Below, one piece after another: positions 16,634 through 25,321 of a DNA stretch of 64,000 bases (positions within the stretch are counted from its first letter, which is position 1; each line of letters starts with the position of its first letter). Made by a program: the position numbers and the translations under genes. The notes under the pieces were generated by a model. It was not told the DNA's origin. It worked only from the letters and a program-made list of their open reading frames with translations, and did no database searches. Source of the stretch: DATBVX01 sp963810775 (GTDB lineage Bacteria > Pseudomonadota > Gammaproteobacteria > Steroidobacterales > Steroidobacteraceae); contig CAWEOT010000025.1 in the NCBI GenBank assembly GCA_963810775.1, positions 1 to 64,000 on the forward strand, read 5' to 3'.

Positions 16634-17341
16634 TCAGTAGTACCACTTTGCCACGACCCCGAAGGCATTCGTGGTTGACTCAGTCGGGAGCCGGTCCTTC
16701 TGCCAAGCCACGTAGATCTCATAACGGAAGTGCTGGTTCACCGTCACTTCGGGGCCCAGTTGGTAGAGAGTTCTTGCCCAACCGTCATAGCGTGTGTCGT
16801 AGAACCACTCGACGTGGAAGTAGGGAACGACCGTGCGATTGCGCACGGTGAACTCGCGTGTCGCCTCGACCCGAAAGCGGTAGCGCGTCGAATAGTCGCC
16901 GCCGATCCAGCGCAGATCGGCCCGAGCGCGAGCCTCCAGCCAGACCTTGGCGGGCAGTGGAGTCTTCGCGTAGAGCGAGACGATGCCGCGGTCTTCGGCG
17001 ACCTCCGCGTGCGTATCGTCGGTGGCCTTGAATACGCGGACGTAGCCGATTCTTGCCCAGAGATACCGGCTTCGCTGCCAGTCATCCGTCTCCAGAAGTT
17101 CCTTGCGGAGAATCGGCTTGATGGAAATGTCGAGATAGGCGCCGAGATCCAGTGACTGGCTGGCGGATTCCTTCCCCGTAGCGTATGCCGAATCCAGGTA
17201 AACGCGTGTCCGCGGGCCCAGATTCACGAAGGCGCTGAGCTCGGGCCAGAACTCCGACGAATCGGCGGCATGCGCGACGCCCGCGAGCGTTTGACACACG
17301 CACAGACCCGCGAGCACGACGCACCTCCCGCTAGCTAGCAT
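16634..17341 (-). CDS. DUF2490 family outer-membrane-barrel-like protein
   Basis: A 235-residue protein with a signal peptide (VVLAGLCVCQTLAGVAHAA) and a mature part of alternating aromatic strands (SSEFWPELSAFVNLGPRTRVYL, RYLWARIGYVRVF, TVVPYFHVEWFYDTRYD, HFRYEIYVAWQ) ending FGVVAKWYY, with the terminal aromatic typical of outer-membrane barrels. Length and spacing fit DUF2490. No transport substrate is known for the family. It is next to the patatin/barrel gene but 78 bases apart. Confidence 0.8.
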   Translation of the reverse strand: MLASGRCVVLAGLCVCQTLAGVAHAADSSEFWPELSAFVNLGPRTRVYLDSAYATGKESASQSLDLGAYLDISIKPILRKELLETDDWQRSRYLWARIGYVRVFKATDDTHAEVAEDRGIVSLYAKTPLPAKVWLEARARADLRWIGGDYSTRYRFRVEATREFTVRNRTVVPYFHVEWFYDTRYDGWARTLYQLGPEVTVNQHFRYEIYVAWQKDRLPTESTTNAFGVVAKWYY

Positions 17342-17419
17342 CGCGTGCCCGTGTCGTTGACCGGCATGGCCCGTATTGTGGAGTCTAGTGCGCCAGGAGG
17401 ATCGCAGTTCCCGCGCACA

Positions 17420-17917
17420 TCAGCGAAAGACTCCCCGGTCCAGGATCGTGCCGTGCCCGGCCGGTCGCCCGATGCTCAGCCACATGCTCCACGAGTCGGT
17501 CGATGTCATGCCGACGCCGACCGTCAGCGGGCCGACCAGCGTGCGGCCGGTGAGGAAGAGAGAGCCTCCGTAAATGTCCTCTGATTCCCCGGTATCGAAG
17601 CGATCGTAAACGGCACCCGCCTGGAGCCGGATGCCGGCGTAGAGTGCGAGATTGCGGATCGAGAATCCCTCTTTCACCCTCCACAGATAGCTGGTGTCAA
17701 TCGTCCAGTAACCATCGACGCGCAGCTCGCCGAGCTCCAATCCAGGGAAGCTACTGGGCCCGCCGAGAGCAAACGCGCGATCGGGAGGCAGTGCGCTGCC
17801 CAGGTCCGAGCCGCCGGCGAGAGTGACCCACAGCACATCGTGGCGGAAGGGCACCGCAACCCCGAGACCGATTTCGGCACGCTCCCAATCGCGATCCGCG
17901 CCCAGCGAGCTGTCACT
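17420..17917 (-). CDS. patatin-like phospholipase, C-terminal beta-barrel part (gene split by frameshift)
   Basis: The frame continues the beta barrel of the patatin protein: SDSSLGADRDWERAEIGLGV, then DVLWVTLAGGSDLG, a FALGGPSSFPGLELGELRV segment like the end of BamA/ShlB-type barrels, and last strands ending at VFR. It begins without a start codon of its own. Deleting the single base at 17918 joins it to the upstream frame as YMTSDSSLGADRDWER, the sequence expected in this family. So the gene covers 17420-19679. Confidence 0.85.
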   Translation of the reverse strand, partial: SDSSLGADRDWERAEIGLGVAVPFRHDVLWVTLAGGSDLGSALPPDRAFALGGPSSFPGLELGELRVDGYWTIDTSYLWRVKEGFSIRNLALYAGIRLQAGAVYDRFDTGESEDIYGGSLFLTGRTLVGPLTVGVGMTSTDSWSMWLSIGRPAGHGTILDRGVFR

Positions 17918-19679
17918 GCGTCATGTACTCGAGATCCATCGCATAACCGCGCGTCGGGCTGAATGCGGTATCGCGATTGTCAAACACGGCGTCGAGACGC
18001 AAGCCAGCGTCTATCGGAGTGATCTCGGGCAGCAGCGCCGAACCGATATCCACGCTGACGTCACGATGATCATAGGTATAGCCGACGCGTGCCTGCGCAT
18101 ATCGGCCCAGGTTGATGCCGGCGTCGAGCAGGCCGGTAGTATCCTGGAACATGTAACGCGCCACTCGCTCATCATCTTGAAAAATATCCTCCAGCGAGCG
18201 TGAAAAGGCGACGCGCGGCTCGACAAAGAAGCGATGCGCGGCATCCAGTGGCTGGAAAAAGCTGGTCGCCGCCAGCACCTCGCCGCCGATCTGTACTTCA
18301 TTGCGCCATTCGGCACCGAGCGAATTCACCCAGGTGCGGACATGCCTGCCATACAAGTTGAACGTCAGGTCTCCGTCCCAGGACGCGTAGGCGCCGAGGT
18401 CCAACTTCAGGTAGTTCGGTCCCCAGTTCTTTTCGCGCGGCAACCAGGTGAGCGTCGGTGACTCGCGGTCCCCGTCGAGTCGATAGCCGACGGACTCGAA
18501 ATCCTGCAATGCCGACATCCGCTGCGCTTCCTTGCTGATCGCCACGGTGTTCACGACATCGCCTGCCTTGACGTGTTCCTTCGCCACCAGGTACTCCGGG
18601 TTGACGCGTTTCAGTCCTTCGAAACGAACGCCAGCGAGCCGGGCTTCGATCTGCTGCGACTGCGTCACTGCAGCGCGCCACGCGGCGTACTGCGCGTCGG
18701 ATACTGAGTATTTCGCAAGTTCACTCGACATGCGGCGCGCCGCGGACTCGCCGAGCGGAATGGTCTCCGGCACCTGCTCGAAATCCGCCGTGCCGATCGT
18801 GCCCATCTCGACGTCGATGCGCGTGTCACCAGGTCTGATCGTCTGCAGCTGCAAGGTCTCGTTGGCTTCGATCATGACGTCCATCATGCGGCCCAGGAGC
18901 TGCGTTGCACTCTGCAGCTTGGCTGGATCCGCCGACGGTTCGACGAGATTGACGACGATCACGTGATCCGCGCACAGATTGCGGGCGACGTCGATCGGGA
19001 TGTTGCGCACCAGTCCACCGTCCGACAGGATCTTGTTTTCCATTTGCACCGGCGCGAAGGCACCTGGAATCGCCATGCTGGCGCGCATCGCGGTGGCGAG
19101 GTCGCCCTCCTCGAGTACGACCATGCTGCCGGAGACCATGTCCGTCGCGACTGCGCGATAAGGTATGGGCAGCTTGTCGAAATCCGTCTCGAGTCGCGCG
19201 CTCGCGACATAGACACGCAGCAGATCTTCGACATTGCTGGTATTGACCAGACCGCCGGGGGTAGTAATGCCGTTCGGCGTGATGCCGAATTCAAAGTCAT
19301 TGCTGTAAGTGACACCGGCGCGCTTCTGTTCGATGGGCTCGAGGTCACGACGGCCCTGGCTGCCGACGACCTTCTTCCAATTGATGCCGACGAGAAATTT
19401 TTCGAGCTCTCCGGCGGGTATTCCAGAGGCGTAACCGCCCCCGATGAGCGCGCCCATGCTGGTGCCGGCGATGCAATCGATGGGTACGTGCAATTCCTCC
19501 AGCACCTTCAGCACGCCGACATGCGCACCTCCCTTCGCGCCCCCACCCGCGAGCACGAGGCCAATGCGCGGCCGGCTGTCATTTTCCGCGGCCGCAGCCC
19601 AACCTGAGCCAAGGGAACTGAACAGCACCGTTAGGCTTCCGAGCAGGACGATGCCGACGAATTGGCGAGACGATTGCAT
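17913..19679 (-). CDS. patatin-like phospholipase with POTRA and barrel (PlpD/type Vd-like), N-terminal part
   Basis: A signal peptide (residues 1-31) precedes a patatin domain: oxyanion GGGAKG (45-50), nucleophile Ser74 in GTSMG, and catalytic Asp220 in DGG. A POTRA-like segment (about 347-410, VRFEGLKRVNPEYLVAKEHVK) and the first strands of a BamA-like barrel follow. The frame stops early at 17913 in MTQ because of an extra base; the barrel continues in 17420-17917. Proteins of this plan in Pseudomonas (PlpD) are self-secreted lipolytic enzymes, with the patatin domain acting on phospholipids at or beyond the outer membrane. A GGAGG ribosome site precedes ATG 19679. Confidence 0.9.
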   Translation of the reverse strand: MQSSRQFVGIVLLGSLTVLFSSLGSGWAAAAENDSRPRIGLVLAGGGAKGGAHVGVLKVLEELHVPIDCIAGTSMGALIGGGYASGIPAGELEKFLVGINWKKVVGSQGRRDLEPIEQKRAGVTYSNDFEFGITPNGITTPGGLVNTSNVEDLLRVYVASARLETDFDKLPIPYRAVATDMVSGSMVVLEEGDLATAMRASMAIPGAFAPVQMENKILSDGGLVRNIPIDVARNLCADHVIVVNLVEPSADPAKLQSATQLLGRMMDVMIEANETLQLQTIRPGDTRIDVEMGTIGTADFEQVPETIPLGESAARRMSSELAKYSVSDAQYAAWRAAVTQSQQIEARLAGVRFEGLKRVNPEYLVAKEHVKAGDVVNTVAISKEAQRMSALQDFESVGYRLDGDRESPTLTWLPREKNWGPNYLKLDLGAYASWDGDLTFNLYGRHVRTWVNSLGAEWRNEVQIGGEVLAATSFFQPLDAAHRFFVEPRVAFSRSLEDIFQDDERVARYMFQDTTGLLDAGINLGRYAQARVGYTYDHRDVSVDIGSALLPEITPIDAGLRLDAVFDNRDTAFSPTRGYAMDLEYMTQ

Positions 19680-19803
19680 TTGATGTGCCCTCCAGGACCG
19701 GAGGATACAGTGAGTGCGCTACACGACCTACGGGTGGCGCAATCGGGTTTGTAGATCGAGCATCGCCCGTCATCTTCGTTGCGACGGGCGGAGAGCAAGC
19801 CTG

Positions 19804-20199
19804 CTACTTTGCAGGCAACACAGGCTCGACACCTTTGTCCTTGAGTAGCACTACCAGGAACTTCGCCGGCTCGGTGCTACTCGCATTCCGGCCGACCGTG
19901 TGAACATCACTGGGTCCTTCGTAGAAGGTCTGTCCAGGCGTCAGCGTCACCTCCTTGCCGCCCCGTACCTGCATGACGATGGAGCCCTCCAGGACGTAAA
20001 CAAATGCGTGGGCGTTGTGACGATGGACGGGATCGGCGCCCCCCGGTGGATAGTCCACAACAAGCATCAGGACTTCCTTGCCAGGAATGTCCGCGAGCTC
20101 CTTCAGCACGAGGGAGGTCACTGCTGGTTCCTCTGCAGCAGCTGCAAGCGGACTGAACGCGATGATCAGCATCACGCCGACATTTCGGAGATGACACAT
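19804..20199 (-). CDS. secreted cupin-domain protein
   Basis: This 131-residue protein has a signal peptide (VMLIIAFSPLAAAAEE) and one cupin barrel with the first motif PGGADPVHRHNAHAFVYVLEG (His pair and Glu as metal ligands) and the second motif TPGQTFYEGPSDVH. It ends KGVEPVLPAK. It probably binds a metal ion in the periplasm; the substrate is unknown. It is the last gene of the seven-gene minus-strand operon that begins at 25037. Confidence 0.85.
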   Translation of the reverse strand: MCHLRNVGVMLIIAFSPLAAAAEEPAVTSLVLKELADIPGKEVLMLVVDYPPGGADPVHRHNAHAFVYVLEGSIVMQVRGGKEVTLTPGQTFYEGPSDVHTVGRNASSTEPAKFLVVLLKDKGVEPVLPAK

Positions 20200-20254
20200 G
20201 ACTACACCCTTGTGTGTGGTGCCGACGGATCGAGGCTCAGTTTCATTTGGACAT

Positions 20255-20959
20255 CTACTCGCTGAACGGCGAGTTCAGCAGAAAGTCCACCGTCGACGGC
20301 CGCTGGTAGCCCGGCACGAAGCGTTCGCCGAAATCGCGCGCGAAGTTGTCATAGGTCGTGTCGGGGCGTGTCTGGACGATTCCACAGACGGCGCGCGTGA
20401 ATCGTTGCTTCATATCCAACCGCGGAAACGCAGCGACAATCTCCTCGACCTGCGACCCGGTCAGAGCCTCGTAACCCCAGCCGCCCCAATCGAGCCCGAT
20501 GCCGGCCGTGCACAATGCGATCTCTGTCTCCTTGTAAAGAGCCAGGGAAGGCGTCGAGTTGAGCGCGACGCCGTCCCAGATCAACTGTGCCCGACGTTCA
20601 TCGATTCCCTCGCTGCGTGCGAACGCGCGCGCAGCATTCGCCCCTTCCACTTCAAATCGCAGCGGGCCGCTGAAGGCTTTGGCCAGGCCCAGGTCGTGCA
20701 GGAGAGTGGCGACGGCGAGAACTTCGCCGTCATGCTCGGTCCGTTTGCGTTGAGCCAGACTCACGGCGAAAAGCCACGACCTCATGACGTGATTGAAGAG
20801 ATAGGGTTCGGAGTGCTCACGCGCGTATTCAATGGCCCGCGTAACCAGCGGCGTGTCCGGCACACGAACTCCAGCCACGAGGCGCATTGCGTCGGCGCGG
20901 TTACCCTTTGGATCGATGACGGTCGTCGCTGTTGATGTGGTTTTCTCGATCGGATTCAT
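20255..20959 (-). CDS. HD-domain protein, cyanamide hydratase-like
   Basis: The 234-residue protein has a metal-binding HD set: His in YLFNHVMRSWLFA, HD in VATLLHDLGLAKAF, and a later Asp. It also has the cyanamide-hydratase-type spacing (RFEVEGANAARAFARSEG). Relatives include fungal and bacterial cyanamide hydratases and many uncharacterised HD hydrolases. The gene is complete and 55 bases from the cupin gene. A specific substrate cannot be read from the sequence. Confidence 0.85.
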   Translation of the reverse strand: MNPIEKTTSTATTVIDPKGNRADAMRLVAGVRVPDTPLVTRAIEYAREHSEPYLFNHVMRSWLFAVSLAQRKRTEHDGEVLAVATLLHDLGLAKAFSGPLRFEVEGANAARAFARSEGIDERRAQLIWDGVALNSTPSLALYKETEIALCTAGIGLDWGGWGYEALTGSQVEEIVAAFPRLDMKQRFTRAVCGIVQTRPDTTYDNFARDFGERFVPGYQRPSTVDFLLNSPFSE

Positions 20960-21014
20960 GATTCGTTACCCCTGTGGCGTGCTCTTCGACGCGGCCCTGT
21001 GCTCGCCGTGGATC

Positions 21015-21767
21015 TCACTTCGACGCGGCGCGACTCAGCCAGGCCTCGAATTGCGTCCCACAGGCCAGAACGTTGCTGCCGGGTATGAGCGACTGATCGT
21101 TCAGCTCCGCACCGAAGTAGCGAGCATGAGCGTCGGCAATTACCTTGCGTGCGTCGTGGTTGGCGCTCAGAACGCGACCGACGAGATCGTCAAGTCGATA
21201 TCTCTCCGGGCCAGCAACTTCGACCGTGTCATTCGCTGCAGGCGCGAGCGCGATGTCAGCCAACGCCATCACCACGTCATCCGAAAGGATCGGTTGCACG
21301 AGCACCGGCGCGACGTGAACCGCCTTCCCGTCGCTGCCGGAATCGGCAATGCGCCCCATGAATTCGAAGAACTGAGTAGACCGGAGGATCGTGTAGGGAA
21401 TCCCGGAGGCCTTGACCAGATTCTCCTGAGCCATCTTCGCGCGGAAGTAGCCGCTGTCTTGCAGCCGGTCAGTGCCGACAACAGAGAGCGCAACGTGATG
21501 TCGCACACCGGCCACCGCTTCGGCGGCAAGGAGATTGCGACCCGATGTCTCGAAGAATTTCATGACAGCCGTGTCTTCAAAGGAAGGCGAGTTCGCGACG
21601 TCCACAACCACTTGAGCGCCGGCAAGTGCTGCGGTCAGTCCCTCGCCGGTCAGCGTGTTGACGCCCGAATCGGGCGATGCCGCCAGTACTTCCTCCCCTC
21701 GCCGGCGTAGGAGTGCCACGAGCTTCGATCCGATCAGTCCGGTGCCGCCGATGACTACGATTTTCAT
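21015..21767 (-). CDS. NAD(P)-binding SDR/NmrA-like protein
   Basis: A 250-residue atypical short-chain dehydrogenase: Rossmann start MKIVVIGGTGLIGSKLVALL with GGTGLIG, then VVVDVANSPSFED, SVVGTDRLQDSGYFRAK and PYTILRSTQFFEF, as in YwnB/NmrA-type proteins that lack the usual Tyr-x-x-x-Lys pair. It may bind NADPH as a sensor or reduce a small carbonyl. It is mid-operon, with 55 bases to the HD gene and 41 to the gene upstream. Confidence 0.85.
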   Translation of the reverse strand: MKIVVIGGTGLIGSKLVALLRRRGEEVLAASPDSGVNTLTGEGLTAALAGAQVVVDVANSPSFEDTAVMKFFETSGRNLLAAEAVAGVRHHVALSVVGTDRLQDSGYFRAKMAQENLVKASGIPYTILRSTQFFEFMGRIADSGSDGKAVHVAPVLVQPILSDDVVMALADIALAPAANDTVEVAGPERYRLDDLVGRVLSANHDARKVIADAHARYFGAELNDQSLIPGSNVLACGTQFEAWLSRAASK

Positions 21768-21808
21768 GTGCTATCTCCTTTGATGTGCTGCGCTTTCGCC
21801 CGAACGGC

Positions 21809-22681
21809 TCAATCCGTCGGCAGGCCTGCGAGCCAGAGTGAAACGTTCCGCGCATATCGATGGGCAGCAGCCAGCGCCTTCGGATCGCGGAGCATGGCGT
21901 CCCCGGGTGGCTCATCAGCAAAACTCGGTGCGCCGAGGCGCGGGTCCCAGTTGTAGTCAGCGAAATGATGAAAAGTGCTCTGCGCAATTGCACGGCCCGC
22001 TTTGCCGTCCGCCTCGAATGCAACGGCGATGTTGAACCGGGCACCTGTCACCTTGCTCTTGCCGCGAGCGATGACTCGAGCTTGCGCACCAGGTGGTGCG
22101 CTCACCGCACCTTCGTGCGGATGACTGGGGAGAAACTGGATCGAACCATTGGGTGCCGAGACGTCGCGTAAGACAGCGTGGACCGGCTCTACAATCTCGA
22201 TCTGCTGATGATCTCCGTTGGCGCCAGAGTGAAAATTGGGCCAGGAGATCGCGGTCGTGAAAGGATCATCCCGTACCGCCGGAGCCGTTGGATCCACGTT
22301 GTGCGTGTGGAAATGGTGAGCTGCTCCAATTCCAGCGAGGCCGCAGACGGAGCAGCCCAGATCCATGTGGTCCCGCGCGACGAGCAAGCCCCCGCCCCTG
22401 GCCCGAAACGCGTCTATCCCGCGGCAGTCTTCCGCAGACAAGCCCTCTCCCCTATCTACCGCGAAGAGCCACAGTTGATCGTAGTCACTCCGATCAAGAT
22501 TCGAGAGAAGCGTATCCGGCGCCCCGAGCGGATCGCGGTCGCGCGCCGTCACATCGAAGAGCAGCCGTCCCGACTCGTCTCGTTCCTGGCGGAGGAGCGC
22601 CGCGAGAAGCGAGAACCGGGCGATGGACCAGTTATCGTCCTCGGGCGCTATCGTCGTTTGTAAAAGGATTTTGACGGTCAT
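21809..22681 (-). CDS. ThuA/glutamine-amidotransferase-like cytoplasmic protein, unknown function
   Basis: About 290 residues from MTVKILLQTT. Its plan recalls ThuA-like class I amidotransferase folds: strand VKILLQTTI at the start, DQLWLFAVDRGEGLSAEDCRGIDAFRARGGGLLVARDH in the position of a nucleophile elbow but without a clear catalytic Cys, and a His-rich patch AAHHFHTHN. The ATG at 22681 has a GAGAG ribosome site and overlaps the end of the upstream hydrolase by 50 bases. The family is not recognised with certainty. Confidence 0.7.
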   Translation of the reverse strand: MTVKILLQTTIAPEDDNWSIARFSLLAALLRQERDESGRLLFDVTARDRDPLGAPDTLLSNLDRSDYDQLWLFAVDRGEGLSAEDCRGIDAFRARGGGLLVARDHMDLGCSVCGLAGIGAAHHFHTHNVDPTAPAVRDDPFTTAISWPNFHSGANGDHQQIEIVEPVHAVLRDVSAPNGSIQFLPSHPHEGAVSAPPGAQARVIARGKSKVTGARFNIAVAFEADGKAGRAIAQSTFHHFADYNWDPRLGAPSFADEPPGDAMLRDPKALAAAHRYARNVSLWLAGLPTD

Positions 22682-23567
22682 GGAATCTCTCAGAGGCACG
22701 GTCTGAAGCCGTGGCCCGCTTGACGAACTCGAGCGCCTTCTCGGCGACCTCCCGCCAACCGGCGTCGATCGTCAGCGCGTGCCCGCGGCCCGGCATCTTG
22801 ACGATCTCGGTCACGCCCTTGTTGCGCTTCTGCTTCTTGTACGATGCGTTCGCGATCGCCCAGGGAACCGTATGGTCCGAGTCTGCCGAGATGATCAGCA
22901 TCGGACCCCGCTCCGGGTTCGTCGAATCGACCTTCGCCTCTGACCACGGATTGAAGTTCGAGGCCGCCGCCTGAAACAGCACCTCGCCCGCGCCGGGGAC
23001 GGAGTAGCCGAGGTATAACTCCTTCGCCTCGTCCTCGCCGACCACGTTCGCGAAGCCGTAGCGGAACTGCTCGTAGGTGAGCGGGACCGCGCGGTTCCAG
23101 TTCAAGGGGTTGCGCAGGGCGACGCTGGCCGCGCGCAGCGACGAGATCGGCAGCGGGAGCACGCCGCGAAACGGAGCCGGGCTGATCGAGACCGACGCGG
23201 CGGCGAGCCCGCGCCCCGCGAGAATCATGGTCAGCAAGCCCCCGAAGGAATGGCCGATGATCACGGGCTTCCGATCCAGGCGGCGGATGATCGCCTCCTC
23301 ATAGTCGGCGATCTCGCCGATCCCCTTACCCGCGAACACTTCAGGGTGCTCTCTGGCCTCGGCGACCGTCTCGGGATCGTCGGGCCAGCCCGGTGTCAAC
23401 CCCACGTAGCCGGCCTCCTCGAACAGCGTCACCCAGCGGTCCCAGCTCGAGGGCAGCAGCCAGAGCCCGTGAACGAAGACAACGGGTGTGGCGCTCGAGG
23501 CGTTCGCGCGCTCGACCTGCGCTGCCTCGTGCTCAGTGATGGTCGGCTCGGCGGTTGCGTTGGTCAT
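22632..23567 (-). CDS. alpha/beta hydrolase
   Basis: A 311-residue hydrolase with PVVFVHGLWLLPSSWDRW (oxyanion region), nucleophile Ser in GHSFGG, catalytic Asp in ISADSDHTVPW and His in GRGHAL. The last 25 residues overlap the next gene in another frame and look unnatural; a one-base change near 22710 would end the protein with a TGA directly before the next ribosome site, so the true C-terminus may be shorter. The substrate is unknown. Confidence 0.85.
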   Translation of the reverse strand: MTNATAEPTITEHEAAQVERANASSATPVVFVHGLWLLPSSWDRWVTLFEEAGYVGLTPGWPDDPETVAEAREHPEVFAGKGIGEIADYEEAIIRRLDRKPVIIGHSFGGLLTMILAGRGLAAASVSISPAPFRGVLPLPISSLRAASVALRNPLNWNRAVPLTYEQFRYGFANVVGEDEAKELYLGYSVPGAGEVLFQAAASNFNPWSEAKVDSTNPERGPMLIISADSDHTVPWAIANASYKKQKRNKGVTEIVKMPGRGHALTIDAGWREVAEKALEFVKRATASDRASERFHDRQNPFTNDDSARGR

Positions 23568-23631
23568 CTCCTCCTCCTCGTCTCGTGATTTGCTGTTCCG
23601 CCACCGCGCGTCTGACCAGAGCCTGTCGCGA

Positions 23632-24186
23632 TTACAGTTTGACCATCGGCAACGGCGTCAGCGGATGCATGCGGAATCTTTCGAGAGTCAACTGCACCAG
23701 GCGCCAATGAAACCCGGCGCTCGGCCAACCAGCGAGCACCGACCGGATCAACGGACGTGGAAGCCCGAATGTTCTCAGCCCGCGCGTCACGTCGATCCAA
23801 TCGGCTCGTCGGAATGGCTCGACGAGCGAGTCGTGATTGGCGTGGGAGGGCGTGATCTTGTGGTGGTCCGCGATCATCCCTTCGATCTCAGCGATCCAGG
23901 CCGCCCGACCGTGGACGGCGAGGTACTCGCGTGCGAGCGCGATGGACGGCGCGATGTAGTCGAACGTCTTGTTGGTCCAGATCCCGAGGTCGTGGAAGAC
24001 CGCGGCGACCGCGATCTTCTCGAGGTCGACACGGTCTTTCACAATGGCGGCGCACAGGTTCACAACGCGGTACGCATGGTTCCGATAGGCGATGAAGTCG
24101 TGCCCCAACTCCGACGCGTGATCGTGCAGAACCTCATCGATCGTCGGGACGCTCGTCAAGAGGCTGGGGCCGGCGACAGACTGCAT
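23632..24186 (-). CDS. HD-domain hydrolase
   Basis: A 184-residue HD protein: AYRNHAYRVVNLCAAI (first His), VAAVFHDLGIWTN (HD pair), ADHHKI and a final Asp region. It is different from the larger HD protein at 20255 in the same operon. The start overlaps the end of the upstream chloroperoxidase-like gene by 31 bases. These enzymes are metal-dependent hydrolases; the substrate is not evident. Confidence 0.8.
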   Translation of the reverse strand: MQSVAGPSLLTSVPTIDEVLHDHASELGHDFIAYRNHAYRVVNLCAAIVKDRVDLEKIAVAAVFHDLGIWTNKTFDYIAPSIALAREYLAVHGRAAWIAEIEGMIADHHKITPSHANHDSLVEPFRRADWIDVTRGLRTFGLPRPLIRSVLAGWPSAGFHWRLVQLTLERFRMHPLTPLPMVKL

Positions 24187-25037
24187 CGGCCGGTCCCGTC
24201 AGGCGACCTTCCGTTGGCTTGCTCGCAGAACGCGAGCAGGTCGCGGTTGACGAGATCGGCATGTGTGGCGGTGAGACCGTGCGACAGGCCCGGATAGTAG
24301 ATTTCGACGGCCCCCTTGATCAGCTTGGCCGATTTCCGCGCGGAGTCGTGGACCGGCACGATCTGGTCATCTTCGCCATGCATGACGAGAGTGGGAACGT
24401 CGAACTTTTTCAGATCCTCGGTGAAGTCGGTTTCTGAGAATGCCTTGATGCTTTCATACGCATTCTTGAGTCCGCTCTGCATGCTCCAGAGCCAGAACTG
24501 GTCGAGGATCCCTTGCGAAACCTTCGCTCCCGGCCGGTTGGCGCCATAGAACTGGATGGCCAGATCCCTGTAGAACTGCGAGCGGTCGTTGACGAGGCCA
24601 GCGCGGATCGCATCGAACACCTCCAGCGGCAGGCCCTCTGGATTCGCGGGGGTCTTGAGCATGAGCGGCGGCACAGCGGCGATCAGCACCGCCTTCGAAA
24701 CGCGCTTCGTGCCGTACCGACCGATGTAGCGCGCCACTTCACCTCCACCGGTCGAGTGGCCGACCATGATGATGTCCTTGAGATCCAGGGCCTCGATCAC
24801 GGCTGCGAGGTCGTCGGCATATCCGTCCATGTCGTTCCCGGTCGGAGCCTGGCTGGATCGGCCGTGGCCACGGCGATCGTGTGCGACGACTCGGTAGCCA
24901 TGCTGTGCGAGAAACAGCATCTGGCCGTCCCAGGCATCGGAGCTCAGCGGCCATCCGTGCGAGAAGGTGATGACCGGGCCCTTGCCCCAGTCCTTGTAAT
25001 AGATCGTCGTGCCGTCCTTCACTGTGATCGTGCTCAT
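24156..25037 (-). CDS. alpha/beta hydrolase, non-haem chloroperoxidase-like
   Basis: The protein (293 residues) has the perhydrolase/chloroperoxidase pattern: MSTITVKDGTTIYYKDWGKG, TFSHGWPLSSDAWDGQM, DRRGHGRSSQ, nucleophile Ser in GHSTGGGEV, Asp in HGEDDQIVP and His in LSHGL. Start ATG 25037 has a good CAGGAG site and trims ten residues from the longest frame. It is the first gene of the seven-gene operon. In vitro such enzymes make peracids; the physiological substrate is usually an ester. Confidence 0.9.
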   Translation of the reverse strand: MSTITVKDGTTIYYKDWGKGPVITFSHGWPLSSDAWDGQMLFLAQHGYRVVAHDRRGHGRSSQAPTGNDMDGYADDLAAVIEALDLKDIIMVGHSTGGGEVARYIGRYGTKRVSKAVLIAAVPPLMLKTPANPEGLPLEVFDAIRAGLVNDRSQFYRDLAIQFYGANRPGAKVSQGILDQFWLWSMQSGLKNAYESIKAFSETDFTEDLKKFDVPTLVMHGEDDQIVPVHDSARKSAKLIKGAVEIYYPGLSHGLTATHADLVNRDLLAFCEQANGRSPDGTGRCSLSPAPAS

Positions 25038-25268
25038 GTGCGTATCTCCTGAATAAAACGGCGCCACTTACGGTGACGTCAATGACCGAATGCGTTTATT
25101 GAGGGGACCAGCGGAGACTTGAATGAGTCACCGCCCCAAAAGCATGCGTCCCTCGGTTTTCGATGTCCATCGTACTTTGGTACTAGGAAGTGACAACCGT
25201 GTGTCTGCCACCCGTTGCGATTGGCATATGAGTTGCACTGTCCAATTCACGCGTGTGCGATGACGGCC

Positions 25269-25286
25269 CCAGGGGCGGAATCGAAC
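25269..25286 (-). repeat. tRNA 3'-end remnant 2 (18 bases)
   Basis: An exact 18-base match to the T-arm and acceptor end of tRNA-Phe (39761-39780 region), in the same orientation, in the gap between the TonB receptor end and the chloroperoxidase-like gene. The match is shorter than the other two and the T-loop part is shared by many tRNAs, so the parent tRNA is less certain. Confidence 0.6.
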
Positions 25287-25321
25287 TCGTTGGGTTGCTG
25301 GCGCGCACCAATCTGGGCGAG

